Shown piece by piece: positions 53,328-62,500 of a stretch of DNA of 64,000 nucleotides (position 1 is its first letter; every line of letters starts with the position of its first letter). A program made the translations under genes and the position numbers. Origin of the DNA: Tahibacter sp042701255 (lineage in GTDB: Bacteria; Pseudomonadota; Gammaproteobacteria; Xanthomonadales; Rhodanobacteraceae); NCBI RefSeq assembly GCF_042701255.1, contig NZ_CP170554.1, positions 4,154,001-4,218,000 of the forward strand, in the 5' to 3' direction. Under the pieces are notes generated by a model. It was given only the letters and a program-made list of their open reading frames with translations. It was not told where the DNA came from and did no database searches.

Positions 53328-54827
53328 ATGCAGCTGATCGAACAACTCACCGTATTGCGCACGGCCGGTGGCGCCGCGCGTACCCGCGGCCTCGACGACG
53401 CGACCCTGCTGCGCTTCGCCGCGACCTCGCCCGAGCTCGTCGACGCCGTCGCCCAGGCGCATGCGCGCTTCCTCGAACTCAAGGCCGCCCTGCCGCAGCT
53501 GATCGCGCTCGACGAAGCCGAGCAGATGCGCACAATCCAGGCCGACTTCGTCAATTTCTACGCCGACGACGCGGTCAATCCTTACGTGGCGCTGGCCGCC
53601 TGCGGTCCCTGGGTCGTCACGCTCAAGGGCGCCGTGCTGCACGATTCCGGCGGCTACGGCATGCTCGGCTTCGGCCACGCGCCGCCGGCGGTGCTCGAAG
53701 CCATGAGCCGCCCGCAGGTCATGGCCAACGTCATGACGCCGAACGTCTCGCAGTACAAGCTGGCCCAGGCGCTCAAGGCCGCGATCGGCACGGCGCGCGG
53801 CGGCTGTCCGTATACGCGCTTCCTGTGCCTGAACTCGGGTTCCGAATCCGTCTCGCTGGCCTGCCGCATCGCCGACGTCAACGCCAAGCTCATGACCGAC
53901 GCCGGCGGCCGCCATGCGGGCCGCACGATCAAGCGTCTCGCGGTCAAGGGCGCGTTCCACGGCCGCACCGAGCGTCCGGCCGTCTATTCCGATTCCAGCC
54001 GCAAGACCTACCAGCAGCACCTCGCGAGCTTCCGCGACGAGTCCAGCCTGCTGACGGTCGATCCCTACGACGTCGCCCAGCTGCGCCAAGTCTTCGCCGA
54101 CGCCGACAAGAACGGCTGGTTCATCGAAGCCATGTTCCTCGAGCCGGTCATGGGCGAAGGCGACCCGGGCCGCTCGGTCACGCCGGAGTTCTACGCCGCC
54201 GCGCGCGAGCTGACCGAGAAGCACGGCTCGCTGTTCCTCGTCGATTCCATCCAGGCCGGCCTGCGCGCCCACGGCGTGCTGTCGATCATCGACTACCCGG
54301 GCTTCGAACAGCTGCCGCCGCCGGATCTGGAAACCTTCTCCAAGGCGCTGAACGCGGGCCAGTATCCGCTGTCGGTGCTCGCGGTCGGCGAACGCGCCGC
54401 CAACCTGTACAAGAAGGGCATCTACGGCAACACCATGACGACGAATCCGCGCGCCATGGACGTGGCCGTCACCGTGCTCGGCATGCTGACGCCGGCCGTC
54501 AAGGCCAACATCCGCGAGCGCGGTGCGCAGTTCGTGCGCAAGCTCGAAGCGCTCAAGGCCGAGCTGCCGGGCTACATCACCAAGGTGCAGGGCACCGGCC
54601 TGCTGTTCTCCTGCGAGCTCAGCGCCGAGTTCAAGTGCTACGGCGCGAACAGCACCGAGGAATACATGCGCGAGCACGGCTACGGCGTCATCCACGGCGG
54701 CACCAATTCGCTGCGCTTCACGCCGCACTTCAACATCACCGAAGCCGAGGCCGACCTCGTCGTCGACGGCGTGCGCCAGGCCCTGCTGCACGGTCCGCGC
54801 AAGAGCGCCGACGCGAAGGCCGCCTGA
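53328..54827 (+). CDS. Class III PLP-dependent aminotransferase, unknown substrate
   Basis: A 499-aa enzyme. ATG 53328 is preceded by TTGGAG at 7 bases; a longer frame from 53259 exists. The fold is shown by LNSGSESVSLACRIAD (cofactor-phosphate loop), GAFHGRTERP, EPVMGEGD, LFLVDSIQAGLRAHG (Asp facing the pyridine N) and TFSKALNAGQYP (Schiff-base Lys). GAVLHDSGGYGMLGFGHAPP is the typical start of the domain. It is longer at the N-terminus than most members. The substrate is not evident, and no pathway genes sit nearby. Confidence 0.85.
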   Translation: MQLIEQLTVLRTAGGAARTRGLDDATLLRFAATSPELVDAVAQAHARFLELKAALPQLIALDEAEQMRTIQADFVNFYADDAVNPYVALAACGPWVVTLKGAVLHDSGGYGMLGFGHAPPAVLEAMSRPQVMANVMTPNVSQYKLAQALKAAIGTARGGCPYTRFLCLNSGSESVSLACRIADVNAKLMTDAGGRHAGRTIKRLAVKGAFHGRTERPAVYSDSSRKTYQQHLASFRDESSLLTVDPYDVAQLRQVFADADKNGWFIEAMFLEPVMGEGDPGRSVTPEFYAAARELTEKHGSLFLVDSIQAGLRAHGVLSIIDYPGFEQLPPPDLETFSKALNAGQYPLSVLAVGERAANLYKKGIYGNTMTTNPRAMDVAVTVLGMLTPAVKANIRERGAQFVRKLEALKAELPGYITKVQGTGLLFSCELSAEFKCYGANSTEEYMREHGYGVIHGGTNSLRFTPHFNITEAEADLVVDGVRQALLHGPRKSADAKAA

Positions 54828-54848
54828 CCGACCCGACGTTCCGAACAA

Positions 54849-54919
54849 CGCCCGCCCGACACAGCCGCTCGCGCCAAGGCCACAGGAAGTGGCCAGCTGT
54901 TTCGGGCGGGCGTCCTTTT
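54849..54919 (+). terminator. Rho-independent terminator with a nested hairpin
   Basis: Outer stem acgcccgcccga (54849-54860) with tcgggcgggcgt (54902-54913), 12 perfect pairs, followed by ccttttt. A second hairpin, ggccac...gtggcc (54878-54894), is enclosed in the 41-nt loop. It lies 22 bases after the aminotransferase stop. Confidence 0.75.
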
Positions 54920-55237
54920 TCGAGCTTGCCGCGATGGACCCGCGCCATTGCTTCGCTGCCTTGGCGCAGCTTCCGCGTTCATCCGCACGGCCTTGTCCGA
55001 GCGGACGCTGAGCCCTTCTCGCACGCGAACGATGGACTGTCGAGACTCCGCGCCGTTTGAATTTTCAGTCCGACATTCAATCAATCGCTGCGGCGAACGG
55101 CTGCGGTGGCGAAACCGACTGAGCGCCCCCTGATCGGGCGCTGACCGCCCCCGCGGATGGCCCTGCCCCATGGCGCACGCCGGAAATTCCCGCACCACCT
55201 CGGCTATGCTCGGCGCCTCGCCCTACGCCTGCCCGCC

Positions 55238-56083
55238 ATGAGTCTGCGCAAGAAACTCGCCGAGTTCGGCTTCGAGTCCAACGACGACTACGACTACGCG
55301 CTGCGCTGCCTGTTCGAAGCCCAACTGCCGCATCTGCGCTGTCTCAACATCGTCGGCAGCTCGGGGCGGCGCAAGACCGCGCTGGCCAATGCGCTCGGAC
55401 ATGCGCTCGACTACCCGCACATCCTCTATCACGACTTCACGGACGCCGAACCGCCGCCGCCGCCGATCGTGCTCGGCGAGGACGCGACGACCAGCGGCGC
55501 GCTCGAAGCGCCGCTGACGGCCTTCGAACGCAGCATCAGCGAGGCCTGTGCCTATTCCGAGGGTGCGCGCACCCTGCTGATCCTCGACCAGCTGCAGGCG
55601 GCCGACTTTCACGACCACATCCGCCTCTATCATTTCGTGCAGAACCTGGAATGGATCTCGCCGCACGGCGCGGCCGTGGCCAATCCGCAGCATCTGCTAT
55701 TGATGCTGATTTCCGAGGAGCCGCTGTATCACTCCCTGGCCAAGGTCAGCTTCCGCATCCATGCCGACGCGAGCCGCGGCTACCTCGAATACCGTCCCGA
55801 AGACTTCGGCCTCGATGCTTCCGCCGGCGAATTCATGGCCGCACTCGGCGCCGTGTTCGATGCCGTCGGCAACAGCCCGACGACCAGTGAATACGCGCGC
55901 ATCCTCGCCGACATCCATCAGCGCGTGCGTACCGAGGAACAATTGCGCCAGTCGCTGTTCGGCTGGATGGAAAACCTCGACCGCGCCGCGCTGCACGCGC
56001 CGCCGCTGCACCCGCTGATCACCACGGCTGCCCATGCCATCAACCGCTATCTCGGCATCGAGGAAATCGAGATCGGCAGCTGA
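55238..56083 (+). CDS. P-loop NTPase-like protein of unknown function
   Basis: A 281-aa protein. Walker A-like VGSSGRRKTALANAL (about residue 46) and Walker B-like TLLILDQLQAADFHDHI suggest AAA/P-loop nucleotide binding; NPQHLLLMLISEEP may be the sensor 1 strand. The rest is helical. ATG 55238 is preferred because upstream in-frame codons (from 55157) are Arg/His-rich. No named family. Bases 54920-55237 before it hold no convincing gene. Confidence 0.6.
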   Translation: MSLRKKLAEFGFESNDDYDYALRCLFEAQLPHLRCLNIVGSSGRRKTALANALGHALDYPHILYHDFTDAEPPPPPIVLGEDATTSGALEAPLTAFERSISEACAYSEGARTLLILDQLQAADFHDHIRLYHFVQNLEWISPHGAAVANPQHLLLMLISEEPLYHSLAKVSFRIHADASRGYLEYRPEDFGLDASAGEFMAALGAVFDAVGNSPTTSEYARILADIHQRVRTEEQLRQSLFGWMENLDRAALHAPPLHPLITTAAHAINRYLGIEEIEIGS

Positions 56084-57169
56084 CGCTTGTCGCGCCGCTG
56101 ACCGTCGAATGCCTTCCAGGTCTTTCGCCCTGTGCATCGTTGTCGCTTTTGACATAGCGGTGCGTTCGCTGCCGAATGAGGCGGCTCAGAAACACCCGGC
56201 CGGCAGGCGCACGTCGTTCATTGCCGAACAGGCAGCTCAGCCACCGCAGACGTGGAAACGCCTACACGGCTCCGCGCCCCTGGCACCCTGACGACGCGAA
56301 TCCGCTAGCGCCCGTGTTCGTACAAACAGCGTGACCTGTACGCACAACGATCAAAGCGTCCAATTCGTTCACCGAGGCAAACAACAAGCCGTCTGTTTGT
56401 CCACCAGCGTTACGCTGAAAGCTATGACTGGCCACCCGTCGCCATAGTTTTGTTATCCAGCCCCGTTTTTCTGCTTGAAGTACGACAACGCCCTGTTCTC
56501 GACCGACAGCGTCTTGGCGACGATACCGGCTTGACCCACGCAAGACGTACAACCCGAACCTGCGCGGTCAGCGCCGACACGAAATTCTGTCGAACACAAA
56601 GCCGCAATCCGCTCGCTGCGTACAGCAGCAGCGGCCGACCCGACCTTCAAGACCATTCAATTCGACTCCGCATCGAATTGAATTTATATTTTTATATTTT
56701 AAATCATTTCCTCGCATCACCTCTCCGCGACACCGGCGACTGTGCGCAGCCAGCACAACAACTTTTCCGGTTTCATCGCCCTGTTGAATCGCCGCATTAA
56801 CAGCAAGGCGATTTGACGACGAATACGTCCTGGCGCGGCGTTTTCTGTTGACAGCGAATTTTGTGCGCCCCATCGTTTTTTCCGAATGACACATTTGTCA
56901 CGCGCATCGCTTCCACGGAAACGCCACACAGGAGAAGTCATCGGACGACCAAACACCGCGCGACGGCGCGATACCGCTTGTCGGTCGCGAAGGTCGGCGC
57001 CAGGCGCTCCCCGCAATACCCCCCTGCGTCCCGCCTGCGCCTCCTTCGCGCCCGACGTCATCGCCGCCACACCGCACCGCCATTGCCGGACCGCTGCATA
57101 CGGGCACTCAGGGACGTCCGTGCGGCAGAACCGGATTGCCACGCACGATTCACGCAGGGAGAGATTCCT
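56084..57169. other. 1.1-kb gene-free stretch with an AT-rich patch
   Basis: No convincing coding frame on either strand. GC falls sharply at 56660-56710 (tttatatttttatattttaa). A TTGACA at 56848-56853 with catcgt 17 bases on is a possible weak promoter for the 57170 gene. The region may be a decayed gene or a long regulatory leader. Confidence 0.4.
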
Positions 57170-58285
57170 ATGCAATGCATCCGTTCCGCGCTGCGCCGCT
57201 GGCTCAGCGCTTCCGCCTTCGTCCTGACCTTGCTGTTCGCCGGCGGTGTCCGGGCCGAATCTCCGGCGCCGGATACACCGGACGCCACCGGTCCGATCGA
57301 CGATTCGATCAGCGCGTTCGGCCAGTACTACCCCATCCTCTGCAACACCTGCTCGACGACGAGCGACTACGTCAACAAGGCCGTCACGAACTATCCGCGC
57401 GTCCGCGAAAGCGTCGCCTTCGTCTACAACCTCACGAACGGGCAGATCCGCAGCGTGGCGCTGGACTGGAACGCGGAGCTCGGCTTTCAGGCCGGCGGTT
57501 ATGAAATTCCGACCGACCAGCGCCTGATCGACTACATGAGAACCGTCGCCGATCTGTACCGGCGCAACGGCAACAGCCTGAGCTTCAGCGCCGTCGTCCG
57601 CGCCGACGGCTCGGTCTATCTGATGCTGCAGCCGGGCGGCACGGTGGACCTGCGCGCCGGCAGTCCGCGCACGATACCGAAATCGCTGTCATTGGTGCCG
57701 ATCGCCAACGATGTCGTGCCGGGGCGCGGCAGCCCGATCGATCTGCGCGGCTACAGCTTCGGGCCCTACTTCAACAACATCTATCCGAACTATCCGGCGT
57801 CGAGCTACGACCTGGCGTTCGGCGACCAGACCGGCACCATCGACGCGTTCATCTACGACTATTTCTCCACCCTCGGACAGAACCCCGGCTTCGTGTTCGA
57901 TACCGACTCGATGTCGGGCGTCGCCGGCGCATCGAGACTGACCGAGCAGGTCACCGGACAGGTCACGGTGTTCGTGCCGATGAAGGACGGCGGCTACGCG
58001 AAGGTACGCTTCGACACGAACAGCGGCGACGTGACCTTGCGTCAGGTCGTCGATCCCAGCGGCGTGATACTGCCGAACGGCAACGGCAACATTCAGCAGT
58101 TCTACGCGAGCCGCAACTGGAACCTCGGCTCCAATGCGGGCCAGGCCGTGTATGCATTCGAGGACTGGGCCACGCACAACGGCATCAGCGTGCTCGTGCT
58201 CAATGCCGGCTGGGGCAGCGGCGGACGCGTGAGTTGCATCAGCCGCACCGTCAACGAAGTCACCTGCACGATACAGCCGAACTGA
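57170..58285 (+). CDS. Exported protein of unknown function
   Basis: A 371-aa protein; ATG 57170 has GGGAGAG about 8 bases upstream. A signal peptide (ASAFVLTLLFAGGVRA) is followed by YPILCNTCSTTSDYVNKAV, with a Cys pair (CNTC) near the mature N-terminus, and a mostly beta body (SVYLMLQPGGTVDLRAG, GQVTVFVPMKDGGYAKV). A second Cys pair lies in the tail (SCISRTVNEVTC). No known family. Confidence 0.7.
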   Translation: MQCIRSALRRWLSASAFVLTLLFAGGVRAESPAPDTPDATGPIDDSISAFGQYYPILCNTCSTTSDYVNKAVTNYPRVRESVAFVYNLTNGQIRSVALDWNAELGFQAGGYEIPTDQRLIDYMRTVADLYRRNGNSLSFSAVVRADGSVYLMLQPGGTVDLRAGSPRTIPKSLSLVPIANDVVPGRGSPIDLRGYSFGPYFNNIYPNYPASSYDLAFGDQTGTIDAFIYDYFSTLGQNPGFVFDTDSMSGVAGASRLTEQVTGQVTVFVPMKDGGYAKVRFDTNSGDVTLRQVVDPSGVILPNGNGNIQQFYASRNWNLGSNAGQAVYAFEDWATHNGISVLVLNAGWGSGGRVSCISRTVNEVTCTIQPN

Positions 58286-58337
58286 ACGCGCGCCGCGCGG
58301 GCGGACCTCGCGTCCGTCCCGCGCGGCCCGCGTCGGC

Positions 58338-58388
58338 GCTGATGACGCTGATGACGCTGATGACGCTGATGACGCTGATGACGCTGAT
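58338..58388 (+). repeat. 9-bp tandem repeat
   Basis: The unit gatgacgct occurs five times perfectly (58341-58385), followed by gatggcg. It lies between the exported protein gene and the cyanophycinase-like gene. Slippage at such a repeat could change spacing or expression. Confidence 0.85.
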
Positions 58389-58457
58389 GGCGCGATGCTG
58401 CACGAAGCCGGCGGCGCGCTGCTACCATCGCGCCATCGTCGCCTTCCGGATACCGCC

Positions 58458-59270
58458 GTGCCCGCACGCCTCGCCCCCGACCAGTCCCGCGGCCATCTGA
58501 TCGCCATCGGCGTCTTTGCCGGCCTCGACGGCGAACAGCGCCTGGCCCGCCGCCTTCTTTCCATCTGTTCACAACGCGCACAGATATCCTTTCTCGTCGC
58601 CGGCGAGCTCGACATGCGCGCGCTCGACGAAGTCGAAACCGCCCTGCTCGCCCTCGGCGCCGGCGGCGTGCGCCGCGTCCATCTGGCCTCGCGCGCCGAC
58701 GCGGAGCGCCCGGAAACCCTGGGCGCGATCGAGAACGCCGATCTCGTCGTGCTCGCGACGATCCATCCGCTGAAACTGACCACCCTGATCGGCGGCACGA
58801 GCCTGGCCAAGCTGCTGCGCCGGCGCAACGCCGACGGCACGCCGATCGCCGGACTCGGCGCCGGCGCCGCCGCATTGACCGAACACATGCTCGCCTCCAC
58901 CGGCGAGGCCGGCTCGACGCCGCGCATGGGCGCGATCACCCTGGCGCCGGGCCTGGGCCTGACCAATCGCGTCGTCATCGACCAGGGCGGCGCAGCCAGC
59001 GATCGCATCGGCCGTCTGCTCGGCGCCCTCGCGCTGAATCCGTTCGCGCTGGGCCTGGGGCTCGACGCGGACACAGCCGCGTTCATCGGTCCCGACAACG
59101 TGCTCGAAGTCGTCGGCCACGGCGGCGTGACGCTCGTCGATCCCAGCGACGTCGGCCCGACCAACATCACCGAAGCCGGTCCGCAGGCGCCGATCTCGAT
59201 CACCAACCTGCACCTGCACGTGCTCGTGCACGGCACGCGCTACGACCTGGATTTCCGCCGGCCGCTGTAG
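58458..59270 (+). CDS. Cyanophycinase-like protein (peptidase S51 family), catalytic residues missing
   Basis: A 270-aa protein from GTG 58458 (ATG 58395 is also in frame). The C-terminal half is a good S51/cyanophycinase match: RIGRLLGALALNPFALGLGL, DADTAAFIGPDNVLEVVGHG and GVTLVDPSDVGPTNI. The catalytic Ser of 'G(T/S)SAG' is Gly here (GLGAGA, G134), the His of 'D.HF' is Gly (IDQGG, G177), and the 'GGDQ' loop is absent (ATIHPLK). It is therefore probably a non-catalytic paralogue. No cyanophycin synthetase gene is in the window. Confidence 0.7.
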   Translation: MPARLAPDQSRGHLIAIGVFAGLDGEQRLARRLLSICSQRAQISFLVAGELDMRALDEVETALLALGAGGVRRVHLASRADAERPETLGAIENADLVVLATIHPLKLTTLIGGTSLAKLLRRRNADGTPIAGLGAGAAALTEHMLASTGEAGSTPRMGAITLAPGLGLTNRVVIDQGGAASDRIGRLLGALALNPFALGLGLDADTAAFIGPDNVLEVVGHGGVTLVDPSDVGPTNITEAGPQAPISITNLHLHVLVHGTRYDLDFRRPL

Positions 59271-59395
59271 CCGGCGACCGGCACGCCGGTGCGGGGCCAT
59301 CTGCTTTTTTGGCGAGCCGGCGGATTGCCGGCACTTGCAGGCGCAGCGCCGATCTGCGATCGCTATGCGATCGTCACTGCCGAATACCCGAGCCG

Positions 59396-59887
59396 ATGCC
59401 GTCCACCGACTACTCCATCCGTCCCGTCACCACCGCCGACAACGCCACGGTCGCCGCGATCATCCGCGAAGTCATGCCGGAGTTCGGCGCCGGCGGCCCC
59501 GGCTTCGCGATCCACGATGCGGAAGTCGACGGCATGGCCGAGGCCTATTCCATTCCGCGCGCGGCGTATTTCGTCGTCGAGGCGGACGGACGGGTACTCG
59601 GCTGCGGCGGCGTCGCTGCGCTGGCCGGCGGCGATGCCGACGTCTGCGAGCTGCGCAAGATGTATTTCCTGCCGGCACTGCGCGGCCGCGGCGCCGGCCG
59701 TGCGCTGATCGAACGCTGCCTGGCGGCGGCACGGACCTTGGGCTACCGCCGCTGCTACCTCGAAACCCTCAGCGGCATGGACGCGGCGCAGGCCCTCTAT
59801 CTCAAGACCGGCTTCCGCCGCATCGACGGCCCGCTCGGCGGCACCGGCCATTTCAGCTGCGACAAGTTCTATCTGATCGATCTCTGA
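59396..59887 (+). CDS. GNAT family N-acetyltransferase
   Basis: A 163-aa acetyltransferase. The first strand/helix is YSIRPVTTADNATVAAIIRE; the acetyl-CoA site is LRKMYFLPALRGRGAGRALI (RGRGAG), and the C-terminal motif AAQALYLKTGFRRIDGPLG. ATG 59396 is chosen because upstream codons are Arg-rich. The size and the 'C.LRKMYf.p..RG.G' signature fit the small YbaK/YjgM-like GNAT enzymes; the acceptor is unknown. Confidence 0.88.
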   Translation: MPSTDYSIRPVTTADNATVAAIIREVMPEFGAGGPGFAIHDAEVDGMAEAYSIPRAAYFVVEADGRVLGCGGVAALAGGDADVCELRKMYFLPALRGRGAGRALIERCLAAARTLGYRRCYLETLSGMDAAQALYLKTGFRRIDGPLGGTGHFSCDKFYLIDL

Positions 59888-59997
59888 GCGCAGCGGGCGC
59901 GGCGGCGACCGTCCCGCCCGAGACCGGACGACGTCCCGCACCGCTGCCGCATCCGCATCGATCCGGCCGTCCGGGACACCCGTCAAACACCGCCGGC

Positions 59998-60026
59998 TTA
60001 CGCGCCATTCCGCGCTTCCTTACAAT
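59998..60026 (+). promoter_or_regulatory. Candidate promoter of the SDR gene
   Basis: TTACGC and TACAAT separated by 17 bases. The -10 is a 5/6 match to consensus and lies 47 bases before the ATG. Confidence 0.45.
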
Positions 60027-60072
60027 CGCGCCTTTGCGCCGTTTCGCGCGCCCCTCATCCGGAGTCGTCTGC

Positions 60073-60840
60073 ATGGAACTGAATCAGGTCAAGGCCGTCA
60101 TCACCGGCGGCGTTTCGGGGCTGGGCTACGCGGTCGCCCGGCATCTCGTCGCCGCCGGCGGCTCGGTCGCGCTGCTGGACGTCAATGACGACAAGGGCGC
60201 CGCCGCGGTCGCCGAATTCGGCGGCCGGGCGCACTACTTCCGCACCGACGTGACCAGCGAAGAGGCCGTCATTGCGAGCCTCAAGGCCGCCAGCGACGCG
60301 CTCGGCGGGCTCAATGCGGCGATCAGCTGCGCCGGCATCCTCGGCGCCGGCCGCGTGCTCGGCAAGGAAGCGCCGATGCCGCTGAAGACCTTCGCCAATA
60401 CGGTCATGGTCAATCTCGTCGGTTCGTTCAACGTCGCCAAGGGCGCGGCCGATCTCATGCAGCACAACGCGCCGGGCGAGGACGGCGAACGCGGCGTCAT
60501 CGTCAACACCGCGTCGATCGCCGCGTACGAAGGCCAGATCGGCCAGGCCGCGTATTCCGCCTCCAAGGGCGGCGTCGTCGCGATGACCCTGCCGATGGCG
60601 CGTGAGTTCGCCCGCATCGGCGTGCGCGTGATGACCGTCGCACCGGGCGTATTCCACACGCCGATGGTCGACGGCATGCCGGAAAACGTATATCAGTCGC
60701 TTTGTGCACAGGTCCCGTATCCGTCGCGCCTCGGCAAGCCCGAGGAATTCGCCGCGACGGTCGCCTTCATCCTGCAGAACCGCTACCTCAACGGCGAGAC
60801 GATCCGCGTCGATGGTGCGATCCGTCTGCAGGCTAAGTGA
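60073..60840 (+). CDS. Short-chain dehydrogenase/reductase
   Basis: A 255-aa NAD(P)-dependent oxidoreductase. GGVSGLGYAVARHL is the cofactor glycine motif, DVND the adenosine-binding acidic residue (NAD preferred), NTASIAAYEGQIGQAAYSA then SKGG gives the catalytic Ser, Tyr and Lys. The overall sequence resembles the 3-hydroxyacyl-CoA dehydrogenase type 2 (HSD17B10) group, including FHTPMVDGMPENVYQSL. A ribosome site GGAG lies 8 bases before the ATG. The physiological substrate is uncertain. Confidence 0.88.
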   Translation: MELNQVKAVITGGVSGLGYAVARHLVAAGGSVALLDVNDDKGAAAVAEFGGRAHYFRTDVTSEEAVIASLKAASDALGGLNAAISCAGILGAGRVLGKEAPMPLKTFANTVMVNLVGSFNVAKGAADLMQHNAPGEDGERGVIVNTASIAAYEGQIGQAAYSASKGGVVAMTLPMAREFARIGVRVMTVAPGVFHTPMVDGMPENVYQSLCAQVPYPSRLGKPEEFAATVAFILQNRYLNGETIRVDGAIRLQAK

Positions 60841-60900
60841 GCGTCTGGCGAACTTCGCTCTGTCGCTCTTGTACCCTGCCGCGTGCTCCCACAACCCCGC

Positions 60901-60948
60901 CGAACGCTTGCGCGCAAGCGTTCGTCCGCCCCCTTGACTCAAGGGGGC
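60901..60948 (+). repeat. Two adjacent perfect hairpins before efpL
   Basis: A 24-bp perfect palindrome (cgaacgcttgcg/cgcaagcgttcg, 60901-60924) and a second hairpin, gcccccttga/tcaagggggc (60928-60948). Neither has a T-tract. They resemble REP-type elements and may also stop transcription from the SDR gene. Confidence 0.6.
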
Positions 60949-60987
60949 TCCAACGGCGGCTGACGGTCATTTTTGAGGTCTACCCCC

Positions 60988-61551
60988 ATGAAAGCCAGTG
61001 AAATCAAGAAAGGCAACGTCGTCGAGCATGACGGCAAGGTCTACCAGATCCGCGACATCGAGCGCAGCTCGCCGCAGGGTCGCGGCGGCAACGTGACCTA
61101 CCGCTTCAGCATGTACACGGTGCCCGGCGGGCAGAAGCTGGACCTCAGCCTGCGCGCCGAGGACGACCTGCGCGAGATCGAGCTGTCGCGCCGCCAGGCG
61201 ACCTACTCCTACCGCGAAGGCGACACCTTCGTGTTCATGGACGCCGAGGATTTCACCCAGTACATGCTCGATGCGAGCGCGCTCGGCGATGCGGCCGGTT
61301 TCGTCATCGACGGCATGGAAGCCTGCTACGTGCAGCTGATCGAAGACCAGCCGGTCGCCGTGCAGCTGCCGCCGACGGTGACCCTGACCGTCGTCGACAC
61401 GGCACCGGAAATGAAGGGCGCGACCGCGACCAAGCGGCCGAAGCCGGCCAAGCTGGAAACCGGCATCGAAATCCTCGTGCCCGAGTACGTCGTCAACGGC
61501 TCGCGCATCCTCGTGAGCACCGTGACCGGGGAATACTCGGGCCGAGAATGA
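60988..61551 (+). CDS. efpL: Elongation factor P-like protein EfpL (YeiP)
   Basis: An EF-P paralogue that helps ribosomes through difficult peptide motifs. The 187 aa have three beta domains. The decoding-tip loop is SSPQGRGGNV, with Arg at the position where EF-P carries a modified Lys; GDTFVFMDAEDFTQYML and VDTAPEMKGATATKRPKPA match YeiP. A GAGG lies about 10 bases before ATG 60988. No modification gene is adjacent, as expected for EfpL. Confidence 0.93.
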   Translation: MKASEIKKGNVVEHDGKVYQIRDIERSSPQGRGGNVTYRFSMYTVPGGQKLDLSLRAEDDLREIELSRRQATYSYREGDTFVFMDAEDFTQYMLDASALGDAAGFVIDGMEACYVQLIEDQPVAVQLPPTVTLTVVDTAPEMKGATATKRPKPAKLETGIEILVPEYVVNGSRILVSTVTGEYSGRE

Positions 61552-61768
61552 GCGTTTCGCGCATCACGGCCGCTGCGTCATGGCGCGGCGGCCGTCTTAC
61601 ACGATAGTCCGTTCCACCTGCGGCGCCGGGGATTTCCGCAGAAATCGACCGCGCACGTCGTCGCGATGCAGCGTCATCGCCCTGCAGCGATGACGGGCAG
61701 CGCAGAAATCCGCACACCGGAAAGCCCGCAGTATTCGCAACCGTCGAGCCGACCGGCCGCACGGGACT

Positions 61769-62350
61769 TCAGCCGCGCGCAAGCCATTTGCGCGCCATGC
61801 GCTGCAGTGATTCGTCGTAGTCGATCGAACCGATCATCGCGGCAATGTCGCGCCAGGCCAGTGCGAGCGATTCTTCGCTGACGGCGAATTGCTCGTCGCC
61901 GCAACACCGCACGACGTAGCGCAGATCGTAGTGCCAATGCCCCGGCACGCCGCCATGATCGGGAATCCAGTGACGATCGAGATCGAAGATCTCCGGCTCT
62001 ATCGCCAGGTCGTGCAGGCCGGATTCCTCTTCGGCCTCGCGCAGCGCGACGGCGACCAGATCCACGTCGCCGTCCGCATGGCCGCCGAGCTGCAGCCAGC
62101 GCTGCAGCTTGCGGTGATGGGTCAGCAATACGCGCCGGCCGTCGCCGCTGACCAGCCAGGCCGCGCCGGTCAGATGGCCGATCGCGAGTTCGCGCTCGGC
62201 CGCATCGGCATGGTCCTGCATGAAATCGCGGAACTGCGCGACGCTTTCGGCCTCGTCGGCATGACGGATGGCATACGCATCGATCTCGCGCAGCCACTCC
62301 TGTTGCCAGGCTGCCAATTCAGGCAAGGGGTTGCCGCCGGATTCACTCAT
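61769..62350 (-). CDS. Nudix hydrolase family protein
   Basis: A 193-aa protein. The Nudix box GGHADGDVDLVAVALREAEE followed by SGL is present, but its first Glu (G-x5-E) is Val; the REAEEES catalytic core is intact. The 'GGH.DGD.D' start is typical of a subfamily that tolerates this change. An N-terminal helical extension (about 55 residues) precedes the fold. The substrate is unknown. Confidence 0.85.
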   Translation of the reverse strand: MSESGGNPLPELAAWQQEWLREIDAYAIRHADEAESVAQFRDFMQDHADAAERELAIGHLTGAAWLVSGDGRRVLLTHHRKLQRWLQLGGHADGDVDLVAVALREAEEESGLHDLAIEPEIFDLDRHWIPDHGGVPGHWHYDLRYVVRCCGDEQFAVSEESLALAWRDIAAMIGSIDYDESLQRMARKWLARG

Positions 62351-62500
62351 CGGGGTGGCTTGCTGGCCTAGGGTGGGTCGCGTATTTTAGCGCGGTTTTG
62401 TCGCGTCCCGTCTGTGGCGCGAAAGCATGCCAGGCTTCGCAAGCAGATCGCTGCTGATGGCGCCGGGTCCCAGCAAGAAAAATATGTGGGAGGGGATGCA

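Noticed and set aside
56717..57175. 152-codon reverse-strand frame in the gene-free stretch
   Set aside because: Arg/Cys-rich sequence without a domain or start signal, running opposite to the next gene's leader.
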